Below, piece by piece: positions 14,301 through 26,923 of a stretch of DNA of 64,000 bases. The notes beneath the pieces were generated by a model. That model was not told the origin of the DNA, ran no database searches, and saw only the letters and a program-made list of their open reading frames with translations. Source of the stretch: Nemopilema nomurai (lineage: Eukaryota > Cnidaria > Scyphozoa > Rhizostomeae > Rhizostomatidae); NCBI GenBank assembly GCA_003864495.1, contig ML133423.1, positions 293,575-357,574 on the forward strand, given 5' to 3'. The position numbers and the translations under genes are program-made. The first letter of the stretch is position 1, and the number at the start of each line of letters is the position of its first letter.

Positions 14301-17300
14301 TTTATTAATAATTGGCCTAGATCATTAGGAAGACATCCTCTATTTTTATCTGCATATGTCAATTCATTGAAATCAAACTTATTCAAAAAAGGTTCAAGAT
14401 TCCTTCCTTGCGATAACATTCTTTCAGGTAAAGAAAAAACTTAACGATCTTCACAGCATTTCCCTTTAATGCAAAAGAGTAAAAGATAAAAATTCAAAAG
14501 CTGATGTATTCAACTTACATTCATCCCCATGTTTTATGCGGTTTATGGGTAAACATGCTTATGCATTTCAGAAAAGAATTGTGAGATATCGAGTAATAAA
14601 GAGAGGCTTGTGTATATAATGATTGGGGTAAAACTAATCTAGAAACGTATATGACGGCAAATACCAGATGCAGTTGTGTTGCTCTTGATCTTGTAGTTGA
14701 AAGACGTTTGCTGTGAGACCTCAGCCAGGCGCGCGTCACTCGATGTCCAGACGATCTCGAGTGAGGAGGCATTGGCAAACATTTGTCCGTTTTGGTCGCG
14801 CACCATAAGCAGTATTACAAGCTCGCGTTTATTGCGAACAGGAATCTAAAACGGGAAATCATTCGAAGCTTAAAATATGAAGAGAAAAAGTAGAATAGGA
14901 AATTCAATCAATCTGTCAATCAGTCAGCCAAGCAATCAGTAAATCAGTTAATCAATAAATCAATCAGTAAATTCAGGTTTTCTAAGTTTTTTTTCAAGTT
15001 TTAACTTTGTTAACATGCGTAAGCTGGCGCCCGTTAGGTATATAAAGAGCGCCAAATTTTGATTCATCAGTGATGATCATCGTTTAAAAAACCAGTCAAT
15101 CAATAGAAAACAAATCAAACAATCAATTAATTAATCACACAATAAGTCGACTAAAAATTCGATAAATCGATCAATCATTCAATAAGAATGAATCATTCAT
15201 ATAATCATTTAATTCTTTCAATCAATCAATCAATCAAGATTGGTTTTAAAAACCATGGTTGAGTATAGAGAAAATTATAATTACAAATTATTTCAGACAA
15301 TAATCGCGGTGAAGGAATTGTTAGGAATGTGCTTCAAACTGAAATATGATTTTTTTTATTACTAAGAAAGGACCGTAATTAAATGACAACATCAAATAAC
15401 TCACAAGTTTATTGGTATCTTTGCATGCTTCCAAAGTCATCTGTTGTCCATCGATAACAGGCAAAACGATGTCTGGCTGTAGAGACAAAGAGCCAGGAGG
15501 ACTGCATAAAAACCTATGAAGGGAAGAATATTGGTGAGTTTGTTAGGCCCATTGCAAAGAGCCAGAAGTCCTGAACTAGAAGCTTAGATAGAAATCCTAG
15601 CCAGAGGCAGTAGCAGTAACAAGCAGAGGCAAATTACTAGAGGCAGATTACTTCATTCCTTGTTGGTAGAAGCGACTTATTACACACATAATTGAAGGTA
15701 CCTTAGCTTCGTTATGGAGCTGGCCGGGTATTGGTTCTTTGTGGTTGGTTTGTTGCCGACTTGCCCAAACAATATCTGAAAAACCAAACAATATCTGAAA
15801 AACAGGTGGAAGAATGCAGTGAGACACGAGATATATGTAAAGGCTATTCACTCATTTCCGTATTCAAAGCGATACCGATGATCGTTTATCATTGCAAATT
15901 ACTGTAATAAATCACTGTAATAAATCACTGAAATTATCAAATAGGTACAAAGAGGATGCTTGCCAATACAAACACATGCAAACGATGTCTTCTAAAAAAC
16001 AGAGCATCAGAGAATCTGACGCCAGTTGCGAAGGTCTTGTGTGGTGTTATATGGCAGTGACATATACGTGCCGTATATGGTAAAAACTATCAATCCCAAC
16101 CTGCATTTCAGTCAGCTGCTTGCACGTGACTTGGAAGTAATGCACATCGTCGGTTGTCTCTTTGAAAGCTAAAGTGGACGAGAAAAGCGACCCATGACTT
16201 AGGAAACCGATATTCAATGTTACCAGGCTATGGAGAATCAAAGCTTAACCATTTGCTTGTTCTTGCTCAAGTAATCCAGCAGAACATTAGGAATTTATAA
16301 CTGAAATAAGACGTTGCCTGAGAAAGACGAAGAGGAAGACGTGGACATATGGAGATGTCGCCTCTGCACTTTGCTTTAGACCAGGGATGAATTAGAGAAA
16401 ATTCGTATCCATAAGCATGGACTATTCGTATTATTGTGGTGGAAAGAAGAAAAACAAATGAAAAACCGAATATGATTATTTACTGGTTACGAGTCACATT
16501 CTACATACCGGATGCCTCTGTGCGTTTCAATGGCTGTATTGAGACGTATTCATCCTCTTCTGCTGACACTGAGGAGGAGCAGGTCAGATTGAAAGTAACA
16601 TAACCCAAAGAACTGGGAATTAGGGTGCTCTATCGACATAAAGGCTGGTTGGCGAAATATCTTGGGAAAATTAATGTAAGGAGGGGGGGGGGTATGATCA
16701 CTTGGCGAAGGGGGAAGCATGATTGGTAATTGATAATTGGTTTAATTAGCAAAAATGATTGATTAAGCAAGAAAGAATAAGGATTCCACTACGAGAAAGA
16801 AAAATTCAAATCGCTAGGTTACAAAAGTAAATACTGGATCTATAAAGCAGAAAAAATAAATCACTCTAATTGCAATATTCTCGAAAAATCAATGCCCAGT
16901 GCATCGTAGATGAGGCGCTGCACTAGTTTGAGCAACTGGCTTTTATTAAATATTAAACATTAAGCATCTTTGTTTAAGTCAAAGGCAGGAAATAAACTAA
17001 CAATACTCATAAAATCCACTGGAGTCCAAAATCCATGGGCGTGGTCCACCAGCCAGTGTCACGAGTTCACTGGATCCGAGAGTGACACTTGCAAAGTCTC
17101 TTGGGTGCACAACCTGATGGAATGAGCAAATAGAGAATGCTCTTGATAGTGAATAACAGAGTATTAAACATATAATTCTTCAAATGCAGTATTAACGATT
17201 AGGCAAAAGTGGTGGACCTTGTCAAGCATCCGACTTATCAAAATCCAACCAGAAATCAGAATGAGCCTAACTTCAGTGGTACGTCGCCTAGGCGAGAGTC

Positions 17301-20300
17301 AAGGGGACTTGGCCTTACTTTGAAATCAAACAGTTCTTTGACACTGGTAATCCTCCAACTGGACAGGATTTAGTTCACTTCAGATTAAACATCACCACGG
17401 TTCGTCGCCATCACACTAAGACTTAGTACTAAGAGGCATTCAATAATACGTGTCAGCTGAAGCAGCTTTGATACGTACGACATACTCTTAGGCAGGATGG
17501 CTCAGAGGTTAGAGGCGCTGACACAGAGTGAGGAGAATCGCCAACTCTCTGTAATTCCTGGCATAAGTAAAATAACGAGATGTGGTCACATCGAGAGGAA
17601 GGACCAGGACACTGCTCGATAAGCTAAAGCTTATCAGTATCCTAAAACTACCTTCGGATGCAAGGTAGAATCAAATACAAATACGTACGACAAGGGGCGA
17701 GTAGGCTCCTATGGTCACGCTTGCTTTGATCACCACACCATTTGCATCATGGGAAACGGTGAGTGTGGTGAAGCCACTCTTCAATGCTTTGAGTTTCATC
17801 ACCAAGCAAGAGCTGTTCTGAGCTGAGCTACCTAACGAGAATAATTGCTGTTCATCAGGGTGCAATCGGGGCAGGTAGACTTAATCAACATAAACATGAG
17901 AATATGATATTTATGATACGTAGAGTGAATAACAGACTGTCCCGTATGTCGTTAAACACATCTAAGTAATGTAAAAGTCAGCTTAGGTATCCATCATTTA
18001 ATTCCCGTTCTGCATTTATGTATTGTATCTAGGGAGCCCCGACATCACCCATCCCCCTCCACTTGTTAACTTATCACTATGTTGGCGGGTCGATTTTTAC
18101 TTTCCAAGCAGAAATAGCCAATGAAACTTGGAGAAAGAGGTAGGTTAAGGCCTTCCAACAAAAACTGATATAGATACATTCAAAACATGTGGGGGTGTCA
18201 AATATAAAACTGAGGGTACCAAATAATGCTGAAATCGAGATCCAATTTAGCAAGGGTTATAAAACTAAAACAATACCGAATACAATTATTACTGGGCCAA
18301 GTACAGTAACATAAAAGATTCCTATCAAAATAGACAGACATGACCATCAACCATATTGATTGGTGCCTTTTAAGATGCTCACATCAACCTGAAATCAATC
18401 TTAAGATAGAGCAAAGAGGTGTTGCGATAACAAAGCAAAAGACCTACTTTCACTTATGCCAACAATCGAGAAGATGGATTCGACTGAAAGTGATTTAGCA
18501 AGGGAGAGCTTTCTGCAGTCTTGAAAGGTCTTTGCGATCCTTTTACCTGCAAGACAGCCATTGCAAATTAGCAGATTTAAACAATACAGATGGGTAGATG
18601 ACGCGAACAGTGAGATGCTGTATTACTAAATGTGTGGTTTTGTTTGACCTGGAATAGATCCAATCAGTCGATAAACTCACGTATTTATGTTTTTGCTTTA
18701 TTATGAACCAAAAATTGATTCTGAATGATTAATAAAACGACTGCAGCTTCAAAGTTTCACTGTACCATCTATATCCTGATAAGCAGATACCGACAGAGGC
18801 AGCTCCAGAACTTGACCGATTTCCGCCTCTACTTTGGTTGCAAGAAAATGCATTTCCTCCGGTGGGAGAACCAAGATCCTTGACTCGCCAAAGTGCATGC
18901 TATTTCTTTTATCGCTGGCCCTCACAACTGCTGTTCCAAGTGGTCCCTCTGTCTTGACGAGTCCTTTGTTTGTCACGGTGCAAAGGGAATAATTATGGGA
19001 CGCCCACTGATATGTTCCACTACCACCAGTGGCCTAGTAAATGTAAAGTAATGTAAAAGAGAAGATGGTTTTGGCAGAGAAAAGGGTTCACTTACCGAAC
19101 CACAAAAAGTTGTGTCACCAAAATTAAGTCTGCATTTTGAAAGATCGATTTGACGGCGAAATTTGAAAAGAAAATTTAACGATGCTTTCAGCGCAATTGT
19201 ATTTGAAAAAATCACCAGAAGAATTTGTAGATTTGGCATTAGGAGCTATTACTATTTAATGTAATAGGAGCCTAAATCAGCACTAAGAAAATATGTTCAT
19301 TCGATACTTTGACAATAAAAATATCAACCAATACCAAATGCGATTCACAGATGCATTTAATTGCTATATCAAAGTTTTTATGAGGTTATGAGCATCTATA
19401 ATTAGGTTTGAAGCTGATGTGTACTGCTGATTCAGAAACAGGCTCTAAGCGACTGAGCACCGTTCCACTCAAACAAGTCTTAAAGAATTGAGGGGGTAAA
19501 AGAGATTGGCCCCTATTACCGTGGCCCTTCTTCTAGCGGGAAAATTTAAGATTTAGACCCCAAACATTTAACTATTAGTTATCTGGTTAAAACAACATTC
19601 CATCTGTTTAAAGGTTTATCCTACCTTCAGTTGGATGCTGTAAGCCGAGTCTGCATTTGGATCCCAAGGAAAGAAGACTAAATTAGGCTCCACTCTGACT
19701 TCGTCAAAAATCTCGATAATCTTTTCACCAAAAATTGGCATCTTTAACCTGATTTCTGATCCGTCCTCAGCCTACAAAAAAGGCAGAAAACACCAATAAT
19801 GGAAGCAAACATCAGAGGCCCTTGTTTGTGTATACAAGACAAAGCAAGCAAAGCAATCGGCATAAGCATGGTGAGCGAACATATGGAACACAGAGCTCCT
19901 TCTTGCTTTTACTGACTTCTCTAAACAAGACCCTTCAATTGCTTGGCTCCGTTCTCCTTCTAAAACCACAGTGATTTGATAATCATGCCTGGTGACTTTA
20001 TGGCACTTTCAGAGTGAGTGTATATAATCGGACTTTGATTTATCTTTTGCCAGACATGCTAGCTAGATGTTGGTACACCTCGAAGCATGTTGAACGGAAC
20101 TGACATTTGCACCATCACTCAAGTTTGAAATACAGCTATCTTATAAAAGCCCATCGTCTAAATTGAATGATAATTTCCCTTAAATAAATTGAGGTAAAAA
20201 TAATTCCCAAAAAACAGCAATGAGATACCTTCACGCCATACAAAGTCGCGTTTGCAACTGTTTTGCCTTTCTGCAGGGTTCTCACGCGGTGATAAGAATT

Positions 20301-23300
20301 ATTTTGAGACTTGAATGTCATTCCAATGAATTCCTCTTCAAACATTGACGTCATCATCGTCTTCTGCAAAAAGAAACGAAAACATGGCTACAATGGGAAA
20401 TTGAATTAGCGAAAGGGTTCACATTGATTATATGACACGTGAGATGAAGCAGATCGAAGACTTAGAACAAGATTTTTGCAGTGATTAGAAAACAATACAG
20501 GTTTACTCACATCTGTAATGAGCATCCTATGCTTTTGCGCATCGAACACCTGAACGCTGATTGCGTAATCCTTGCCAGTTTGTAGCACCCATGAATTTCC
20601 GGGGGATATTGCAAATCCTGGAATAGGTCAGTCCGAGCCATTAATAACTCTGATAGGAGACATTTTTGCAAAAACAGCCAAAATGTATGTTGTAATGTTG
20701 TTAATATGAAAAAAGTTTAATGCATTGTTTAACTGCCTTTAATGACCGTGGTCGATAGACCTTGGTGGAAACAAGTGAGACTATCCTTAAAAATACTCCA
20801 AGGACTAGTCAAGAGCAGGAGTAGAGAGGGGGCTAGGGTAGTATTCGCGTCCTAAGACTTGACTTGACATCAATTCTGTATTACTTGAGACTGTGACACA
20901 GTTGATAAAAATGAAGCATAATTGGGTTTTGTTTCTGGCTACAAACTGAACTTATCGTTTCTTGACGCATCGTATTGAATCGCATTATATCGAATTGACT
21001 CGATCGAATCTTATCGCATCGAATCTAATCGCATCGAATCGACTCTCATCGTATCGACCCATCCTTTCGAATGACTCTGATTAAACAAAAGAAGTAACAC
21101 ATCGAGTTACCGAGAGAATCAGGTTGTACGACATGGACCGTGGCCGAAGGCTGTCTCAGCGACTTTGTGTGGGCAACATCTGATTATCTGTTTAAGTGCA
21201 AATACAATAAGGTGCGAGCTGTTCTTAATGAATCACAAAATCACAAATGCAGAAAGCTAGAATACAAAGCATCGGTGAGAATACAGAAGTTGTTAATCTA
21301 CTTGAATAAACGATCTGCAAGATGAATATCATAGATGAATATCGACAGTATATTTGATTATAAAAAATACAAAATTGAGTAAAATAAGAATTCACGACAA
21401 GGAATTTCTGACTGACAGGAGGGAGGATACTGTTGTCAATCAAAAGGACCTTCACCGACCCGAGGCTCAAGCCAGTGACGCTCGAAGTTGCGTGGTCCAG
21501 TTCAGCGATTCCATCCTTGTCCAGCTGAAACCGGTACTGGGGGGAGGGCATTTGAATCTCTGCGGTGAAAGAAAGGCATCAATACATACTGCTTAACATA
21601 TAATGCTCCTTTACGACTTGCAATACGGGAATATCAACGCTAGTGGTTTTATTCATCTACAGTGTGGTTTTATCGCTTGATGACGTCACTGGGTCGGGAG
21701 ATTGTAATGAATCTGAGGAGACCATGTCATTGTTTATTCACAAATGTCCTTTACCTTTTGCATGCCCCCGTCTGAGCTGCTTGACTTTGTAGAACACTTT
21801 CGTACCAATCAATATATACATGTCTGATGATGGTTGCAGTACAATGTTATCAACTACCATCAACTTGACTGTCGACGGGGGTACATTCTAGTAAAAAAGA
21901 GTAAGTATGTAATGGTATGAATCTACTTAAAGCAGGTTAAAATAGTTTCAAACGATGGTGAAAGGAGATAAAAAAATAGGCCAAACGCAGAAAAGCCTCG
22001 GGGTGAAAACGTTGGAAGATCTTATTTGTTGTGAAAGCATGGTATTGGATTTCAGCATAGGAAATTCAAGCAACATTGATGCCACTATCGCTATGGCGAT
22101 AACCATCTCAAATGACCACTCCAACATTGGCCTTAGCCCCAAGCAACCCTCAAAAAGGAAGAAGATAAAAAGGTGGAGATATCTTCACAAGGTCTTTGAT
22201 AGCATCGAAATCTTCACTGCATACCTTGTATTCCACATGATTTAATCTCGCACTGACATATGCCTCCCCAGTGTTTATGCCTTCCATAATGACACTGCTA
22301 CCTTGAAGTCCCTGTGACAGACAAAATGGATAAATGAACAAGTTCAAAAGTTAAAATACACAGGCATTTACTGTGCAACATATGGGTATAGACCAAGTTG
22401 GTAAAAATGAAAATGATTTTTTGCAATGTCATCTCTTCAGCATTTTAAAAATTCAAAGTATTAGAGTTGGCCAGAAAAACCTTTTCTTCAAGGGTCCGTA
22501 TTTCTGGCTCTGTATCGTATGATGTGTCTTGAAATTGTAGAAATCTGAAAAAGAAAGAAAAAATCTTTTATACCTTAAAAACTCAATTGATTGCTATTAT
22601 ACTACAGATGCTACATATCATAGCACTACCTAGACATCTTTACTACAGACCATACAAGACTAACCAACTTTGCATACATTCATACCTTTGCATACATTCA
22701 TACCTTTGCATACATTCACAAAGGAGAATGCATTGCATTCAAAACTGAGGGTCAACTGCTACCAAAAACATTGATTCATGGTAATAATAGAAGTTGGATG
22801 TCATATTTTATTCAGTTGTGTTTAAGCAATAGTTATACATTGATTGCACTATTTCACAAAATTGCATGTAAGAATCCCTGGAGGTGTTTTGTGTTCATTA
22901 GGTTCCGTTGCTTGTTGTTGGTTCATTGGTTCATTGTTTAGAGGCACCATTGAGTAGGACAATAGAACATGGTTAGTTTAGTCAGTCTTTGTAATATAAG
23001 GCGTGCAATCACAAGCCTCCACACACACGCAAATTGTGCTCCTCCAAGGCGTGCTAATCATCGCACCCACAAAACAAAGAATTTGCCACAAATTTTTTTT
23101 GAAAATTGCTTATGTTTCAAAGATTTATAAGTTTCTGTTCAGTTTATAACACAAAAGGTCTCCTTAAAAGCAGCACCCAGTTCTTGACAACAGGTATGAG
23201 AAACAACCGATAAAAAGCGGCTCACATCGCACACCATGGCACGCGCAAAGTAATAAAGGCGCACGCAGCCTATTTTTATATTACAAAGACTGTTTAGTTG

Positions 23301-25942
23301 GTTGCATTTTAGAGCAAAGAGTCAGTGATTGTTTTCTGTGTAATAATCTTGGTTGAGGCATGTTACAAGTGTTGATTTATGACATAAATCTAAATAACTG
23401 AAGCAAAGAACCTGACTGTTACAAAAATTAATGCTTATGCAGAAAAAATGAAAAAAGTATTTGAAACAAAGCCAATTTCTACTTCTGGGAGGAAATTTAT
23501 AATGGTTAACTATCACAGCTTCTTGTCATGGTTCAGTTTTATATAGAGAGCATGAACATGAAAAAACAGAATGAGGAACAATATAAAAACAGACCTCAAC
23601 ACTGTTGCTGGATCAACAACCTCAGTGACATTGGAGGGTGACAAATACCATTCAAGTACAGTGCTTCCCAGGGTAGAAAACAAATTTCCTGCAAGACATC
23701 AAATTGCTAATTAATTAATCACAGCAAAGAAAAAACAGAGAATAAAAAGCAAAAATTCTTCTGAAACAAAAAAATAACTTGAGCCTTGAGGAGGTCTGTG
23801 TGCATTAGAGCAAAAAGAAAACAATCGGCAGCCAGGAGCCTCAATCTTTCTGTGGCGCCAATTTCTTTGTGGTTGCATTCACTGTCTGTGCTTTGACCCA
23901 TGTAGTTCAGCTATCTGGTATTAGCCTTCCTCTCCTTTTCTTCAACAGTTTATTACCTAAAGTCATAACAGCCCTGAGTTCATTTTCTCAATGCAGTGTC
24001 CAAAAAGTGTAGCAACCAAATAGAAAAACTAATTGGACATGGTGACAAACCTTCTTCGTCATATCCATAAACATCAAAAACTTCAGGTGTTTCTCCCAAA
24101 AGTAGTTCCCTTGTTGTGGTGGCAATTTCAATTCTGTGTATGGTGTCAACAAACACATCACAGCGAAGCATTATCCCTGTGGCTGTGAAGCAATAAACTT
24201 TGAATGAAAAAACAGCATGCCAGAAAATATGTTGTCCTTATATATTCAATTTACTGTTAATTGCAATTATTGCAGCTGCTAACAACACCATTGTTATCAC
24301 ATACTACATTGATAGGTTAAACAGTTTTAAATTGAAATGGACAATTCCAAAAGAGCTTTAGATTTAATACCTTCTGACTCTCTAGCATTGTTTTTTTTAC
24401 AAATTCTTTAGTTAGTGAATTTGCATAAAACACCTTGCCAAACCTTTCATTTGATACACTAACTTTATGTTAGTGTTACAAACATTATTTGACTCATGGC
24501 AGCATGAGGCTGACACTCTACAAAGATAATCAGTTAAAGGACAAGCAGAAAAAACTTTACTCCATCAGAAAACAAGAAATCTGAGACTTTTGCTCTAAAG
24601 ACTGGGTCACTGATTCGGATATACTTACATTCATCTTCAGCAGTAATAATAGCTGTCTCTTTTTCCTTGCTTGTTGAAGTGGCAATTACCCAAGCTGATC
24701 TGGAGCAGCCAGTGCTACTTGGCTCTCCATTGCCTTGAAGATTCAGCCGATCTGCAAGGGTAGGTGATAAGGGTGGACTTTCACAAACAGGGAGCAAAGG
24801 GAACCAGAATACAGGTTTACACTGTTTCTAAAGTGATTGTCACTTGCAACGCTTTTATCCTTGGAATAGAAACCAAAAGCAAATCTCTTTTAGATCAGTC
24901 AACACAAAGCCTTGGTAGGTTGATGAAGAATTAATGCACCAACTACACATTATACATATACAAAGATGGTAAAAAATATGGAGTACATCAAACATTCAGA
25001 TACTAACATGGCCATTTAAAAAAATGTTTGAACTACTTAGAAAAATACGGTGTTAGGAAGGAAGAGAGCTGTTTCGAATCCAATATAACTCTCAAGACTG
25101 TTAGAAAGTAACTTGTGGTGTCACAACAATTGCATAGCAATACCTTGGCTGGAAGACTCTTTATCAGGCAATTGGATAACTTTAGCAACATCGGGTTTTG
25201 AAGATGACCTAAAGAGAAAATATTGAAAAATTACCGCAATTATGAAATTAATTCTTATGTCAGAGAAAATAATAGATTTCTTCTCTCACTAAACCAGAGT
25301 TATAAATCTAATTTTTACCTAATAACAAATAACCGTCGGTGCACACCTGAAAAAAATTTTCAAAACTTTATCTCTGCATCCCATGAAAGGGTGTGGTAGG
25401 TGTGTCTCATGGTTTAGAGCAAATACATTTAATCAAAACTTTTAATCAAGGAAAAATTATGGTTTGGTTAACACCGCACTAGCACCTTTTTAATAAAAAC
25501 AGGGGTCTGAAATCGCCCCATTCGATTTGATTATGACAATACTATGCGCAAGGGGGATGAATTTGATAGGCCACCCTTTGCCGGCCCTAAAATTTGTGCT
25601 TCCCAGGAGAAAATGAGGCATCAAGGTACATTTTTCAACAACATAACAATCGATCAGCGCATAAACTATAATGAGGTCTACATAAAATGGTAAATCAATA
25701 AAAGAACGTAAACTGTGTTACCAATGTAAGCACCCTTTCATTGCCCTAAGTGTGTAATTCGTCGGAATCGAGTTGGTTGCTGCATATGGAAGCAAAAGTT
25801 GTGGGACATTCAAAGAATTCTCGGGAGAGTATGAGCTTGCTCCTACACAAGATATGGTAAATATCTTGAAGATGGACACATAGGCTTCCAATAACGTCCA
25901 GCTCTTCATGGTTCCGTAGCCGCCATTCCCAAATCCCGCCAT
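2336..25942 (-). CDS. NUP210: Nuclear pore membrane glycoprotein 210 (NUP210/gp210), complete, about 39 exons
   Basis: Integral membrane nucleoporin of the pore-membrane ring: a large perinuclear-lumen ectodomain of Ig-like (BIG2) repeats, one membrane segment and a short pore-side tail. Exon 1 (25942-25722) has a signal-like hydrophobic start, then LNVPQLLLPY and GCLHW, as in vertebrate gp210. Later exons (approximate 5' ends) are 25208, 24751, 24171, 23690, 22546, 22312, 21890, 21558, 20618, 20365, 19772, 19036, 18550, 17870, 17110, 16570, 16169, 15515, 14845, 13935, 13581, 12995, 12535, 11905, 11397, 10290, 10022, 9427, 9104, 8862, 8167, 7570, 6953, 6291, 5613, 4999, 4011 and 2914. All are collinear with the family: GGPRPWIL (exon 16), EVFDVYGYDEEG (exon 4), NSYHRVRTLQKG (exon 11), DEVQVQVS (exon 31). 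The last exon holds the membrane segment (WYTVIVATVILLICVY) and a Pro/Ser-rich tail. The start could also be the Met at 25909. The symbol is by recalled family resemblance; exon edges not spelled out are approximate. Confidence 0.93.
2998..3504. repeat. Minisatellite of about 60 bp, two alternating unit types, in last NUP210 intron
   Basis: About eight copies of a unit of 60 to 61 bases with the core aaacatgtttaccatgagat. Units carrying CAGCAGTAATC alternate with units carrying CATCAATAATC, giving a higher-order period of about 121 bases. The array fills nearly the whole intron between the last two exons. Confidence 0.9.
5071..5391. mobile_element. MITE-like element with imperfect terminal inverted repeats
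   Basis: The left end reads ATAGGCCCCGTTTACACGAG and the reverse complement of the right end reads ATAGGCCTTGCGTCTACATG, so the termini match over about 20 bases with a small indel. The interior has further inverted pieces around GATCCGTAT, and there is no coding capacity. It lies in the NUP210 intron between the exons starting at 5613 and 4999. A non-autonomous DNA transposon is the simplest reading; the superfamily is not assigned. Confidence 0.55.
6374..6614 (-). mobile_element. tRNA-derived SINE, full length, antisense to + strand
   Basis: On the minus strand the element starts near 6614 with a tRNA-like head: an A-box-like TGGTTCAGAGGTTAGAGGC, then a B-box-like GATTCGAGTCC at a tRNA-like spacing, then an unrelated body ending in CCTTCGGAAGCAAGGTAGAA. 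It is flanked by AATTGAAAA at 6365-6373 and 6615-6623, a 9-base target-site duplication. A shorter relative lies at 17483-17680. The promoter boxes plus the flanking duplication support a SINE and not a functional tRNA gene. Confidence 0.75.
7003..7136. repeat. Tandem repeat of about 36 bp, about 4 copies
   Basis: Units contain AATCTACACGCTGAAGT followed by CGAATGGGCCTA. They lie in a NUP210 intron. Confidence 0.85.
9092..9287. repeat. 99-bp tandem duplication spanning a NUP210 splice acceptor
   Basis: Copy A (9092-9190) and copy B (9191-9287) are almost identical. Copy A includes the first 13 bases of the NUP210 exon starting at 9104 and its CCTAG acceptor. Copy B duplicates both, so an intact second acceptor sits 99 bases upstream in transcript orientation. 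Confidence 0.85.
11080..11147. repeat. Simple repeat, TCAG/TCAA/TCGA tetranucleotides
   Basis: Interleaved CAGTCAATCGATCAGTCAAT units in a NUP210 intron. Confidence 0.85.
12166..12265. repeat. A-rich tandem repeat of 10 to 12 bases
   Basis: Repeated AAATCTAAAGA-type units, about eight copies, in a NUP210 intron. Confidence 0.85.
14905..15236. repeat. Interrupted (TCAA)n-rich tract
   Basis: Two clusters of TCAA/TCAG tetranucleotides (about 14905-14970 and 15090-15235) separated by unique sequence, in a NUP210 intron. Confidence 0.8.
17483..17680 (+). mobile_element. tRNA-derived SINE, internally deleted copy, with 12-bp target-site duplication
   Basis: It starts with GGATGGCTCAGAGGTTAGAG and ends with CTTCGGATGCAAGGTAGAAT, matching the element at 6374-6614 in the opposite orientation. 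About 50 bases that hold the B-box are missing. It is flanked by ATACGTACGACA at 17471-17482 and 17681-17692. The right-hand duplication contains the GTACGT splice donor of the NUP210 exon that begins near 17870 on the minus strand, so the insertion duplicated that donor. Confidence 0.78.
20960..21060. repeat. Degenerate ATCG(A/C)ATC repeat
   Basis: A run of ATCGAATC / GCATCGAATC units of about 5 to 10 bases in a NUP210 intron. Confidence 0.8.
22670..22722. repeat. 18-bp tandem repeat, three copies
   Basis: TTTGCATACATTCATACC repeated three times (last partial) in a NUP210 intron. Confidence 0.85.
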
Positions 25943-26370
25943 TTTTGCACGTGCATTCGAATGAGCCTCTGCGGAGTAGGGCAACCCTCGGAAGCCACCG
26001 AAGAAACGTAAGAAGGGCTTTTGACTTCTTTCTTGCTTTCACCTGGAAGTGGTTCTAGTTTAACTCCAGGAGGCCAAATCAAAAAAGAAATGAAACGACC
26101 TTTGAACTTTGATAGTCTTCAAGATCAACCAGCGATTAGAAGTGCTAGTACAAAGTTTGACTGGGTTTTTGCATAAGTTTTTACTTAGGCTAACATCTCA
26201 TGACTTTTCCAACCGAAAAGTGGTGCTATTTTTTACCTTTCGCATTACGGGTCCTTGTTCGTTCACACAGCATTATCCTAACTAGGTTTTGGAAGGTCCT
26301 TCCGGACACCACCCTGGAGGAGTTGCGCGGCGCGGCAGCGGATCGCCAAGCATGGAGAAACCTACCTTAG

Positions 26371-26923
26371 TGCAGCCACTAAGCAGTTGAATTGTGCATT
26401 TTATGATACAAGCATGAAATTTGGTACAAGTACACAGTTTGACACGCTGATCAAGATATGATGCAGACCCCACTTCAAAAATGCCCCAAAATGTGCATCT
26501 CGTCTTGATCAGCATGACAAATTACGCCAGAAAACTAATTTTTGGATTTATATCTTGCATAGTTTAGAAGATATGGAGGAAGACCAAAAAAGGACTTGGT
26601 ACAGGTACCCCAGTCTAAAAATAGCTTTTGGGGGGCATTTTTGATGTGGGTTCTGCATCCCATCTTGATCAGCATGGCAAATTACGCCAGAAAACTAATT
26701 TTCAGATTTATGTCTTGCATAGTTTAAAAGATATGGAGGAAGACCAAAAAAGGACTTGGTACAGGTACCCCAGTCTAAAAATAGCTTTTGGGGGCATTTT
26801 TGAAGTGGGGTCTGCATCCCATCTTGATCAGCATGTCAAACTGTGTATTTGTACCAAATTTCATGCTTGTATCATAAAATGCACAATTCGTCCATGTTTT
26901 TAGGTTAAGCGGCTGCACTACCT
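26371..26923. mobile_element. Foldback element with long inverted arms and an internal direct repeat
   Basis: The left arm 26388-26486 is the inverse of 26792-26889 (shared AATTGTGCATTTTATGATAC and GCATGAAATTTGGTAC). The match extends outward with breaks to AGTGCAGCC at 26371 and its inverse at about 26923. Between the arms, a segment of about 145 to 160 bases occurs twice in direct orientation (26503-26642 and 26665-26808). The arms are open for short peptides on both strands, but these mirror each other and are not genes. It lies just upstream of NUP210 and looks like a non-autonomous foldback transposon. Confidence 0.7.

Noticed and set aside
25746..26042. Alternative 98-residue frame at the NUP210 5' end
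   Set aside because: The overlapping frame with LNVPQLLLPY and a donor in phase with the 25208 exon is the real exon 1.
26628..26903. Plus-strand open frame in the foldback element, and its minus-strand mirror at 26282-26515
   Set aside because: The two encode the same peptide because the arms are inverted copies; there is no splice or family support.
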